A DNA stretch of 64,000 nucleotides from Sphingopyxis sp. PET50 (lineage in GTDB: Bacteria; Pseudomonadota; Alphaproteobacteria; Sphingomonadales; Sphingomonadaceae). Below, piece by piece: positions 49,744 to 58,166 of the stretch (position 1 is the first letter of the stretch; each line of letters starts with the position of its first letter). The position numbers and the translations under genes were made by a program. The notes under the pieces were generated by a model. The model ran no database searches. It saw only the letters and a list, made by a program, of their open reading frames with translations, and was not told where the DNA came from. The DNA is taken from assembly GCF_025244705.1 (NCBI RefSeq), contig NZ_CP104207.1, forward strand, positions 2,852,001 to 2,916,000, given 5' to 3'.

Positions 49744-49805
49744 GAGATTCCGCGTCGTGATGGCGCCGAGTCCCAGACCCTTCGGGGCAAGATGGATTTT
49801 TCAAC
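49744..49805 (+). promoter_or_regulatory. Leader of the tail-tube gene, similar to the capsid leader
   Basis: CGCGTCGTGATGGCGCCGAG followed by TCCC and later AGATGGATTTTTCAAC just before ATG; see 38341-38387. It lies in the 120-bp gap after the DUF3168 gene, one of few gaps in the late operon. Confidence 0.55.
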
Positions 49806-50252
49806 ATGGCAGAAACTGGCGATGCGTCCCTTGGTTACATGGGCGAAATGTGGCTTCACGACGGCGACGCGCTCTACGAGCTCGTGCAGGTCAAGGAGTT
49901 CGACGTTCCTTCCGGCGGCACGCGCGAACAGGTCGAAAAGACCCACCTCAAATCGCCCGATTGGCGGCGCGAATATCTGAGCGGCTTCTACGAAGACAGC
50001 GACTTCGAAGTCCTCCTCAACTTCCGCCCGCTGTCCGACACCGACGTCCTGCTCGAAGACGCGCTCAAGAAAGCCGACGTGCGCGCGTTCAAGGCGGTGC
50101 TGCCCGAAAACGGCGAGCCCGTCGCGCAGATCGAAGGCACCGCGAAATGCACCGGCTATTCGCGCGGCCGGGTGACCCCCGACGGCGTGATGGAGGCGAC
50201 GGCGACTTTCCGCATCGTCACCGTCGAAGACATCGAGGTCTACACCTCATGA
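49806..50252 (+). CDS. Tail tube (major tail) protein
   Basis: 148 aa. GYMGEMWLHDGDALYELVQVKEFDVPSGGTREQVEKTHLKSP ... GYSRGRVTPDGVMEATATFRI is typical of siphophage tail-tube subunits (lambda gpV/TP901-like fold). Normal size. Has the special leader upstream. Confidence 0.85.
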   Translation: MAETGDASLGYMGEMWLHDGDALYELVQVKEFDVPSGGTREQVEKTHLKSPDWRREYLSGFYEDSDFEVLLNFRPLSDTDVLLEDALKKADVRAFKAVLPENGEPVAQIEGTAKCTGYSRGRVTPDGVMEATATFRIVTVEDIEVYTS

Positions 50253-50677
50253 CGGCGCAAAATCCCATGAAAGGCGAAACCGCCCTGAAGCTGAGTGATG
50301 GGCGCGAGTTCACACTCGTATCCGGCTTCAGGGCGTTCGTTATCGCCGAGAAGAACTACGGCGCGCCGATCGACAAGGTGCAGGAAGATGCTCAAGCGGG
50401 CTACCTGGGCGCGGGCGTTACCATCTTCCATGCCATGCTGGCTGTGAGGCATCCCGAAATCTCGATCGACGAGGCCGGGGAAATTCTGGTCGCGGAACGC
50501 GAAGCCGTGCTGGTGGCGATCAGCGAGGCCGCAGCCAATGGCGCGCCAAAAGCGAAGGCGGAGGGTAGGAAGCCGGGAAACGGAGCATCGGCTGGGACGA
50601 GTTCTGGTCGCAGTGGTGCGAAGCCGGCCTCGATCCGGAAACCTTCTGGGACCAAACGCTCCGCACCTTCGAGATAA
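50249..50677 (+). CDS. Tail assembly chaperone G
   Basis: 142 aa in the zero frame. GETALKLSDGREFTLVSGFRAFVIAEKNYGAPIDKVQEDAQ and FHAMLAVRHPEISIDEAGEILV match the DUF-type tail chaperones between tail tube and tape measure. After codon 109 the natural protein probably ends in a Ser/Lys/Ala-rich tail. A slippery GGGAAAC lies near its end (see 50575). Confidence 0.78.
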   Translation: MTAQNPMKGETALKLSDGREFTLVSGFRAFVIAEKNYGAPIDKVQEDAQAGYLGAGVTIFHAMLAVRHPEISIDEAGEILVAEREAVLVAISEAAANGAPKAKAEGRKPGNGASAGTSSGRSGAKPASIRKPSGTKRSAPSR

Positions 50678-50865
50678 TCGTTGCCAGCAGGCTTAAGGCC
50701 GCGCGGGAAATGGCCGTCTCGACAGGTTACCACGCCGCCGTTTTTGCGGGCCAGCGCCGCCTCAAGCCGCTCGCCGAATATCTGCAAACACCATCGGAAA
50801 AGCGGCGTGACGGCGTTCGCAAGATGATCGCCATGGCGAAGTCCAAGATGAAGAAGAAGGAATAA
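50249..50865 (+). CDS. Tail assembly chaperone GT (-1 frameshift product)
   Basis: 205 aa if ribosomes slip -1 at 50575-50581. The T part reads SIGWDEFWSQWCEAGLDPETFWDQTLRTFEII ... LKPLAEYLQ ... KMKKKE, with no start codon or ribosome site of its own, and stops 3 bp before the tape measure start. In lambda and many siphophages G and GT coat the tape measure during tail assembly, so both are expected here. Confidence 0.75.
50575..50581 (+). promoter_or_regulatory. Slippery heptamer GGGAAAC for -1 frameshifting
   Basis: Zero-frame codons are CCG GGA AAC, so the heptamer G GGA AAC has the X-XXY-YYZ form; lambda uses GGGAAAG at the same place. A -1 slip enters exactly the T frame. Confidence 0.82.
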
Positions 50866-50868
50866 GCG

Positions 50869-53800
50869 ATGGCAGGAATGGCCGACGTCATTGCCAGACT
50901 TTCGGTTTTCTTGGGCCTGGACGTAGCCGCCTTCGAAAAGGGCGCCGACGTTTCGGAAAAACGTCTCAAGAAGATGGAGCGCGAGTTTGAAAGCTCGGGC
51001 AAGAAGCTTCAGGCTCTCGGCAAGAAACTGACCATCGCCATCTCGGCCCCGGTGGCGGCCGCCGGGGTCGCCGTCGTGAAGATGGCGGGCGACTTCGAAC
51101 AGTCGATGATCAACCTTCGGATATCGTCGCAGGCCACATCGGGCGAGTTGAAGGAGATGAGCGAACTTGCCCTGAAGTTGGGCAAGGATACGATATTCGG
51201 CGCAAGCGACGCCGCCAACGCGATGGACGAACTGGCGAAGTCCGGCCTGTCGGCGAGAGACATTCTCGACGGCGCAGCGGAAGCGGCGGTAAATCTCGCT
51301 AGTGCAACGGGATCGGAATTGTCGCCCGCCGCGAATGCGATCACCGACACGATGAACCAGTTTCATCTGGCGACTTCGCAGTTGCCCGATGCCGTCAACC
51401 AGATCACCGGGGCGGTCAATCAGTCGAAGCTGGACTTTGCCGACTACGCACTTGCCATCGGTCAAGCCGGGGGTGTGGCGGGCGGTCTCGGCGTCGAATT
51501 TACCGACTTCAACACTGTCCTTGCCGCCACCTCGTCGCTGTTCGCCAGCGGCTCGGATGCGGGCACGTCCTACAAGACCTTCCTGACCTCGCTGAGCGGC
51601 AACAGCAAACAGGCAAAAGAGGCAATCGCCGCGTTCGGCCTGCAATTCTACGACTCAAACGGCGGCCTTCGTTCGATGGCCGAAATCGCGGAGGAATTGC
51701 GGACCAAACTGGCCGGGCTGAACGACGAAGCAAAGACCGAGGTGCTGAAGACAATCTTCGGCACCGACGCGATGCGAACGGCGATCGGGTTGATGAACCA
51801 AGGCGCCGACGGTCTCAATCGGATCGCCGAAGCGATACGAAAGACGGACGCCGCTGCTCAGGCGCAGGAGCGGCTCGAGGGATTCTACGGCCAGCTCGAG
51901 AACCTGAAAGGCGCCATTGAAACGCTGGCCATCCGCGTTGGGCAGAGCGGCGTGCTGGAAGTCGTGACGGCGCTTGTGACGCACATTGGCGACCTGATCG
52001 ACTGGCTGTCCGAAGCGAGTCCAACGGTCCTCCGTTTCACCGCTCTTATTGCGGGCATCGCAGCGGTCGTTGGCCCGACTATCTATGCCATAGGCCTGAT
52101 ACGAGCATCCCTCGCGCCGCTGTATGTCCTCATCAGAACACAGCTCGTCCCGGCACTCACGCTGCTCAAGCTTGAGATTGCCGCGCTGGCGGTCGCCGGT
52201 GGCCCGGCTGCTGTGGCAATGCGATTGCTTACAGTGGCGTTCCGAGGGCTGCTGGTCGCGACTGGCGTTGGAGCGGCCATAGTCGCCCTAACGACTGTGC
52301 TTGATTACCTCATCTTCGGCACGAAAAATGCTGCCCAAGCTACGGAAGAACTCAACCGTCAGGCCGAAGCGGCTGAGGCGAACCTCAATTCCTATGTCGA
52401 AAGACTAAAGGCGGCGGGCGTCTCGACGGATGAACTTGGTCGGATCAGCGCTATCGCTTCGGGGAAAGTCGACAAGCTGTCCGACAGTTACAATCGGGCG
52501 AGTGTCGAAGCCCACAGAATGGCGACCAACGCAAGCCTCGCAACGATCGAGATACTGAAGCAACAGGCGGCAATCTCATCGTCATCCAAAGCGAGGCAAG
52601 CCCAATTCGAGCGAGACTTAAGTTTCGCGCGCGGTGCCGATCCTGACAATCGCTCACGCGTGCCCAATCGCACTCAGCGAGTCGACAAGCAGGTCGAGGC
52701 CAATCTCTTGGCAGCAATTGAGGCAGAAAAGCGAATTCAGCGGACCGCCGATGCCACTCAAGAGGCCGTAAAACTGGCGCAAGGCGCGGGAATTGGCCTT
52801 CAAGGTTCCGGCACTTCTGGCACCCCCCAAGCGCCAGCAGATGGTGGCAGCGACAGCAACGGCTCCGGTCGCAGCAGCAGCGCGAGCGGTGAAGACCCGC
52901 TCGATGCAAAATACCGCACCGAACAAGACATGCGCGCCCTCACGATCGAGGAACTGCGGGCGCGCGAACAGTTGGCTGCGACAGCCGAAGACCGCGCGCT
53001 GATCCAGAATGAAATCTTGGCGCTGGAACGGACGGGACGAGAGGCCGAGGTAGCCGAAGCGGTTCGCAAGAAGGAGATTACCGCCGCCGAGGCGAAGGAA
53101 CGGCTTGCGATTATCAAGTCCCTGTACGGCCAATCCGTCGCCGAAGACGAATCCGGTGACATCATCGTCGAAAAGCAGAAGTCTCTCTATGGCGAGTTGC
53201 AGGCGAGAGAGCAGGCCCGCGATGCCGAGCAGGACCGGGCGACGGTCGCGCAGGCTGAATATGACATTGCGAGACGCGCCCTTGACCACGCCTATGATTT
53301 CGCGCTGACCCAAGGCGAGCGCCGCGAACTCGCTCTTCAGATGCTGGAACTCGAAGAGCGCCACCAGCGCGCAATACTCGATGGCATCTTGGCGACGGAA
53401 GCCGTTGGAAGCGCCCGGTGGCAGGAAGCGAAGCTTCTGAGGGACGCGCTCGACCAGCAATTCGCCGACCGTCGCGATGCCGCCATGCGCGACACAGAAT
53501 CCCCGATGGAAAGGTATCGGCGCGAAATCGACCTGACCGCAGCGCAAATGAACGAGGCTTTCGAGGATATTCAGGTCCGTGGTCTGCAATCTCTCAACGA
53601 CCAGCTTGCCGATGCGATCGTCAATTTCAAGTCGCTCGGCGATGTCGTGAAGAATGTGTTCAAGCAGATGCTGGCGGATATCCTTCGCTTGCAGCTTCAG
53701 AAGAACCTGATCGAACCTATCGTCAATTTCCTTGGCAATCTGGGCGGCGGCAAGGGCACCGTCTTCCTCCCCACGGGCTCGCACGAAAGCAGCCATATTC

Positions 53801-54075
53801 CCGGCTTTGCACGCGGGACCAGTTTCGCACCAGGCGGACTGTCCCTTGTCGGCGAGCGCGGGCCGGAACTGGTCAACCTCCCGCGCGGGGCGAGGGTCAC
53901 TCCGAACAACGACCTACGCAGTATGGGCGGAGGGATCGCAACCATCGTCCCTTCGCCTTATTTCGATGTCGTCGTGGATGGTCGCGTCATGAGGGCAGCT
54001 CCCGGCATCGCTCAGGCCGGTGCGGTCGGCGGTGAAGCGCGCGTTCGCCAATCGGCAACGCGGAGGCTCGCGTGA
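50869..54075 (+). CDS. Tail tape measure protein
   Basis: 1068 aa, the longest gene. The N-terminal TP901-type core (FEQSMINLRISSQATSGELKEMSELALKLGKDTIFGASDAANAMDELAKSGLS) is followed by hydrophobic helices (FTALIAGIAAVVGPTIYAIGLI and residues about 405-470) for channel formation, long coiled-coil segments (about 500-960), and a C-terminal piece like lambda-tape-measure ends (FARGTSFAPGGLSLVGERGPELVNLPRGARVTPN). Sets tail length, roughly 150-160 nm by the usual 1.5 A per residue. Confidence 0.9.
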   Translation: MAGMADVIARLSVFLGLDVAAFEKGADVSEKRLKKMEREFESSGKKLQALGKKLTIAISAPVAAAGVAVVKMAGDFEQSMINLRISSQATSGELKEMSELALKLGKDTIFGASDAANAMDELAKSGLSARDILDGAAEAAVNLASATGSELSPAANAITDTMNQFHLATSQLPDAVNQITGAVNQSKLDFADYALAIGQAGGVAGGLGVEFTDFNTVLAATSSLFASGSDAGTSYKTFLTSLSGNSKQAKEAIAAFGLQFYDSNGGLRSMAEIAEELRTKLAGLNDEAKTEVLKTIFGTDAMRTAIGLMNQGADGLNRIAEAIRKTDAAAQAQERLEGFYGQLENLKGAIETLAIRVGQSGVLEVVTALVTHIGDLIDWLSEASPTVLRFTALIAGIAAVVGPTIYAIGLIRASLAPLYVLIRTQLVPALTLLKLEIAALAVAGGPAAVAMRLLTVAFRGLLVATGVGAAIVALTTVLDYLIFGTKNAAQATEELNRQAEAAEANLNSYVERLKAAGVSTDELGRISAIASGKVDKLSDSYNRASVEAHRMATNASLATIEILKQQAAISSSSKARQAQFERDLSFARGADPDNRSRVPNRTQRVDKQVEANLLAAIEAEKRIQRTADATQEAVKLAQGAGIGLQGSGTSGTPQAPADGGSDSNGSGRSSSASGEDPLDAKYRTEQDMRALTIEELRAREQLAATAEDRALIQNEILALERTGREAEVAEAVRKKEITAAEAKERLAIIKSLYGQSVAEDESGDIIVEKQKSLYGELQAREQARDAEQDRATVAQAEYDIARRALDHAYDFALTQGERRELALQMLELEERHQRAILDGILATEAVGSARWQEAKLLRDALDQQFADRRDAAMRDTESPMERYRREIDLTAAQMNEAFEDIQVRGLQSLNDQLADAIVNFKSLGDVVKNVFKQMLADILRLQLQKNLIEPIVNFLGNLGGGKGTVFLPTGSHESSHIPGFARGTSFAPGGLSLVGERGPELVNLPRGARVTPNNDLRSMGGGIATIVPSPYFDVVVDGRVMRAAPGIAQAGAVGGEARVRQSATRRLA

Positions 54076-54665
54076 TCGAATTGCCCGATGGCGTTGTGCC
54101 GAACTACGTCAAGCCGACATTGATCGACTTCGGCGGCGTGCTTCGTCCTCCCCTTGGCGGGCCGATCCAGCGCATCAACCGGTTGGGCAACCGCTATCGC
54201 GTGGACGTTGGCCTGCCCCCGATCGAGAACCACGATCTTGGCCGTGTCGTCGTCTCCCGGCTGTTGCGGGCCAAGACCGAGGGACTGCGGATCGAATGGC
54301 AACTCGTCGGCGTCGATCAAGGCTCACCGGGCTTTCCGGTCGTTGACGGGCCCGACCAGGCCGGGGCCGCGATCCAGTTGAAGGGCATCCGGACGGGCTA
54401 TGGCGCCAGCGAGGGATATTGGCTGTCGATCGAAAGCGGCGGGCAGCATTATCTCTACTGCACCACAGCCCCGGCGAAGGAGGACGGGAGCGGCGGGATT
54501 GAACTCGGGCTTGTTCCGCACCTTCGCGTGTCTCCCGGCGACGAGGACGCCGTTCATTTGCAGAAACCGATGATCGAAGGGCTGGTCGTCGGCGACGAAT
54601 GGTCGTGGGACTACAGCCTTGAACATCACGTCGGCATTCAGTTTTCGATCGAGGAAGCCGCATGA
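54072..54665 (+). CDS. Distal tail-region protein
   Basis: 197 aa from GTG 54072. VPNYVKPTLIDFGGVLRPPLGGPIQRINRLGNRYRVDVGLPPI is beta-rich and fits a distal tail/baseplate component in the place after the tape measure. Family not certain. Confidence 0.62.
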   Translation: MIELPDGVVPNYVKPTLIDFGGVLRPPLGGPIQRINRLGNRYRVDVGLPPIENHDLGRVVVSRLLRAKTEGLRIEWQLVGVDQGSPGFPVVDGPDQAGAAIQLKGIRTGYGASEGYWLSIESGGQHYLYCTTAPAKEDGSGGIELGLVPHLRVSPGDEDAVHLQKPMIEGLVVGDEWSWDYSLEHHVGIQFSIEEAA

Positions 54666-54889
54666 TTCTCTACGCCCGCACCATCCAGCCGAATTATCCG
54701 GTGTCCTCAGAGCATGGCGTTGTCAAAATTCAACGCCATTCGGCATTGCTGAGCAATGGATTGGTCATGGACCTGCCCGCTGGCGAGGTTCCATCGAAAG
54801 GCGGTTTTCTGACCTTTTCTCCGGATGATGGCTACAAGGTCGAGGCGGGCCCGACCGAAAATACCATCGGGCTGGGCTGGGTTCGCTAG
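54662..54889 (+). CDS. Small tail-region protein
   Basis: 75 aa. ILYARTIQPNYPVSSEHGVVKIQRHSALLSNGLVMDLPAGEVP; strand-rich, no recognised family. ATGA overlap upstream. Confidence 0.52.
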   Translation: MILYARTIQPNYPVSSEHGVVKIQRHSALLSNGLVMDLPAGEVPSKGGFLTFSPDDGYKVEAGPTENTIGLGWVR

Positions 54890-54920
54890 GCCATGGACAT
54901 CGCAACGCTGGCTAGGCCTC

Positions 54921-55514
54921 GTGAAGATCGAGTTGCCGGATGCGACCTTGCGCCTGTGCGACGGGGCATTCGTGAAGTGGGACGCGGAAACCTTCACAGC
55001 GAGCGATGCGGATTTCGGTGCGATCGGCGCCATGCAATCGGTCGAGGAAGGCGTAGGTGACGAGCTTCCCGCTCTGCAAATGACGTTCCTGCCCAATTCG
55101 ACGGCTGCCGCGGCGGACCTGTCGCAGCCCGAGTTTCAGGGGTGCCGCGTCCGCATGTGGATCGCCGAAGTCGATTTGGAGACAAACGAGGTCTCCGGCG
55201 CGCCGTCGCTGGAATTTGACGGTCAGGTCGACAGCACCGTTCTGATCATCGACGTGGGCTCGCGCGAACTGGATATGTCCATCGTGCCGAAAGCAGAGCG
55301 GCTTTTCCTGATCAACGAAGGCAACACGCTCAGCCCGCGGTTTCACAAGTCGCTGTTCGTCGGCGAACTCGGCGAAGACAATGCGACAGGGGTCGGCGTC
55401 GGCGTGGCGTGGGGCACCGCCCTGCCCGCCCAGACTTATGGGACGGGCTTTTCCAACGGAGGCGTGGGCAATGGCGGTGGGGGCAGCCGGACATGGCTGG
55501 ACGCGCTGCGATGA
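54921..55514 (+). CDS. Phage tail protein (DUF2163-like)
   Basis: 197 aa from GTG 54921. IELPDATLRLCDGAFVKWDAETFTASDADFGAIGAMQSVEEGVGDELPALQMTFLPN and SRELDMSIVPKAERLFL resemble tail proteins that precede the NlpC/P60-type gene in gene-transfer-agent-like tails. The start is uncertain: the frame is open upstream to ATG 54825, and ATG 54893 in another frame would join it by dropping one base near 54920. Confidence 0.58.
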   Translation: MKIELPDATLRLCDGAFVKWDAETFTASDADFGAIGAMQSVEEGVGDELPALQMTFLPNSTAAAADLSQPEFQGCRVRMWIAEVDLETNEVSGAPSLEFDGQVDSTVLIIDVGSRELDMSIVPKAERLFLINEGNTLSPRFHKSLFVGELGEDNATGVGVGVAWGTALPAQTYGTGFSNGGVGNGGGGSRTWLDALR

Positions 55515-55921
55515 ACCTTGCTGAGCGCGCCGCCGCAACGCAGGCGACCTGGGAAAAATACAAGGGGCAGCCTCACGATTGGAAGGGGCCAACATGCGCT
55601 CACGTCCTTCGATCGCACCTTCGTGCAATGGGGTACAAACCACCTAAAATGCCACAGTTTCAGTCGCCGGTCGGCGCAAGGCGCGCACTGAAGCAAATGG
55701 GAGCAGACGACCTGTTGAGCTTGATGCCCGTTCTCGGGCTGCTGGAAATCAAGGTGGCAGAGATGATCGTCGGGGACATCGCAATCCTGCCCGGAGACGA
55801 AGGATTCGACGCGCTCACTATCTGCGCGGGCAACAAATTCATAGGGTTTCACGAAGAGAGCGACGGCTTCACGGCAATGGAAATCACTCGTTCTGCGGTC
55901 AAGGGGGCGTTTCGGGTATGA
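55511..55921 (+). CDS. DUF6950 / NlpC-P60-like tail hydrolase
   Basis: 136 aa. AERAAATQATWEKYKGQPHDWKGPTCAHVLRSHLRAMGY has the W-x-G-x-x-C-A order of the DUF6950/NlpC-like fold, and DGFDALTICAGNKFIGFHEES the second half. Near the tail tip such enzymes help cross peptidoglycan; the second catalytic residue is not clear, so activity is uncertain. Confidence 0.6.
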   Translation: MNLAERAAATQATWEKYKGQPHDWKGPTCAHVLRSHLRAMGYKPPKMPQFQSPVGARRALKQMGADDLLSLMPVLGLLEIKVAEMIVGDIAILPGDEGFDALTICAGNKFIGFHEESDGFTAMEITRSAVKGAFRV

Positions 55922-57772
55922 GCAAGGTGCTCAAGGTCGTCTCGGCGATTGCCGGGGTCGTCGCCCTTGTCCCATCTCCGATCCAGCCCTTTGCGGCTAA
56001 GCATTGCGGCTGTCGCAAGTATTGGCGCCCAACTCACTGCCAAGAAGCCACCCGCCCAAGGCAGCGTCAACAACGTCACGATCGACCCGAACGCAGCATC
56101 GCCCTGCATCATCGGACGGACCTATTACGGCGGCGTCCTGCGCCACGATGTCGGTTACGGCGGCAAGGTCGGCAAGGTACAGAATCCCTATCGCGGGATG
56201 GTGATCGACTATTCGGTGTGCGGCCCTCTTGAAGGGCTGGTGTCGATGCACGCCGACTTCGTGACTGTGGGTTTCAGCGGCTCGGCTGCGACCGGCTATT
56301 ATTCGACCTTCATGTACCGGGATTACCAGCTCGGGGACACGCCGGAATCCGCCGCGCTGTCTCCGCAATGGGGCGGAATGCCCGGCTGGGGATCGTCCCA
56401 CAAACTCAGCGGCAAGGCGGCTATCCTATGGTCGCTGAAGTTCGACAAGGACGGAAAGGTCTATACTTCCGGCGTTCCGCAACTCGGGGCCGTCTGGGAT
56501 GGCGTGAAGGTCTATGACCCACGTCTCGACGACACTTACGACGGAGGTTCTGGAAGCCACCGCAGCGACGACCGGACGACGTGGGAATTCAGCGAATGGC
56601 CCGACGACCACGCCCTGACCTACGCGATCGGTCACTGGTTTTCGGGCAAGAAGATGTTCGGCATCGGCCTGCCGATCGACAGCATCGACGTCGACGCCTT
56701 TGTGGCTTGGGGCAATGTCTGCCGCACCAACGGCTGGAAGGTCGGCGGGGTCATATTCGAGCCGGGCGACCGCTGGGCGAACCTGAAGCGCATCATGGCG
56801 GCAGGGTCCGCAGAGCCCATCTTCTCCGGGGGAATGCTTTCGGTCAAATATGACGCTCCCCGCGTGTCGCTGGTTACGATCACGCCCGACGATTATGCCG
56901 ACGGGGCCTACAGGACGCCGGGGATGCAGACATGGCGGGAGCGTCTGAACACGATCATCCCGAAATATCGCTCGCCCGATCACAAATGGGAATATGTCGA
57001 GAGCGACGCGATCACCTCATCTACCTATCTCGACGAGGACGGCGAAGAGAAGATCGACACCTATCAAATCGACCTTTGCCAGGAGAAGGATCAGGCTGCG
57101 CAACTCGCGGCTTACAAGCTGGTCAACGGGCGCGAGATGTTCCCGATCGAGCGCAACCTCAAACCCGAGTTCAGGTTCTACAGACCCGGCGACATGGTGA
57201 CGATCAACGATCCGGAGGGAGGACTGATCGAGCAGGATTGCGTCATCGTGCGCCGCTCTGTGGACCCGCAGACACTAGCCGTGCGCTGGGTGCTGACGAG
57301 CGAGACGATTGGCAAGCATGAATTCGCATTGGGCAAGACCGGGACGGCACCTCCGACACCGACGCTGCTGGACCCTGCCGACAGGGACGCCGCCGCCAAT
57401 ATCAACAACGAGGTGAGCGGTGCCCGCAGGCTGGTTTCGCAGTCGGTGGTCTATCCGATCACCAGCGACGACGACAGCATCACGATCAGCGCGTTTGTCG
57501 GCGTGATCAACGACGGCAGGTCGATCAGCTTCCCATCGGATAGCGTGACCGGCCTCGCAAACGGCACGGAATACGCATTGCTCTGGCACATCGCCGACGA
57601 AGAATACTCGGCGGTCGAATATCCGGCTGAGACCGAAATGGCCGACGCGTCATTCGTGTTTCTCGGCTGGGTTTCGACTTCGACCTCAGGGACATTCCCC
57701 ACGCCTGACCCGCCGCCCGGCGGATGGGGGGGCGGCGGGTCCTATCCACAACTTCCCGAAGTTTCCCCTTAG
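55918..57772 (+). CDS. Tail tip/host-specificity protein (gpJ-like), N-terminus frameshifted
   Basis: From ATG 55918 the frame reads SKVLKVVSAIAGVVALVPS and would stop at 56232; the rest (LRLSIAAVASIGAQLTAKKP ... to 57772, about 595 aa) is in the next frame and needs one base less near 55985. The long part has WGGMPGWGSSHKLSGKAAILW, YAIGHWFSGKKMFGIG, KYRSPDHKWEYVESDAITS and DPEGGLIEQDCVIVRRSVDP, the order of alphaproteobacterial tail-tip proteins, with a Gly/Pro-rich end. As read, the large part lacks a normal start. Confidence 0.7.
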
Positions 57773-57783
57773 GAGGATCGACG

Positions 57784-58164
57784 ATGGCAGTTCCTGCAAC
57801 GTGGCCGCGAGAGATTGCGGCGGCGGGCGGCGCCTATTGGCCGCTGTCTCTCTTCAACGACGAGCCGTTCGTTCGGGTCGTGACTTACGAGGGCGTCGAT
57901 TACACGACGGCGGTCTTCGAGGGCGGTGTAAGGGCGGCATTCGAGGAATCGAGCCCGATGCTGGCCCCGTTCGATTTTGCGGCCGAGCTTGTCGGAAGCG
58001 ATACGGTCGTGACCGTTTCCATCGCGGAATATGACATCGGCATTCTACGCGGTGGCTTTGATCCGGGCGCGATCGAGACGCTGTTTTTCAACATCAAATG
58101 CACGCCGGACGGGGGCGACAAACTCACGCACTTCGCCGGCGAATTCAAGCTTCAGGGAGCCTGA
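57784..58164 (+). CDS. Tail-fibre-associated protein
   Basis: 126 aa, AGGAGG 7 nt before ATG. EIAAAGGAYWPLSLFNDEPFVRVVTYEGVDYTTAVFEGGVRAAFEESSPML; strand-rich. Between tail tip and spike, so a fibre connector is likely. Confidence 0.6.
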   Translation: MAVPATWPREIAAAGGAYWPLSLFNDEPFVRVVTYEGVDYTTAVFEGGVRAAFEESSPMLAPFDFAAELVGSDTVVTVSIAEYDIGILRGGFDPGAIETLFFNIKCTPDGGDKLTHFAGEFKLQGA

Positions 58165-58166
58165 CG

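Noticed and set aside
50401..53796. Long minus-strand frames (414 and 380 codons) opposite the tape measure gene
   Set aside because: Arg/Leu/His-rich shadow frames common in GC-rich DNA; the plus frame has clear tape-measure motifs.
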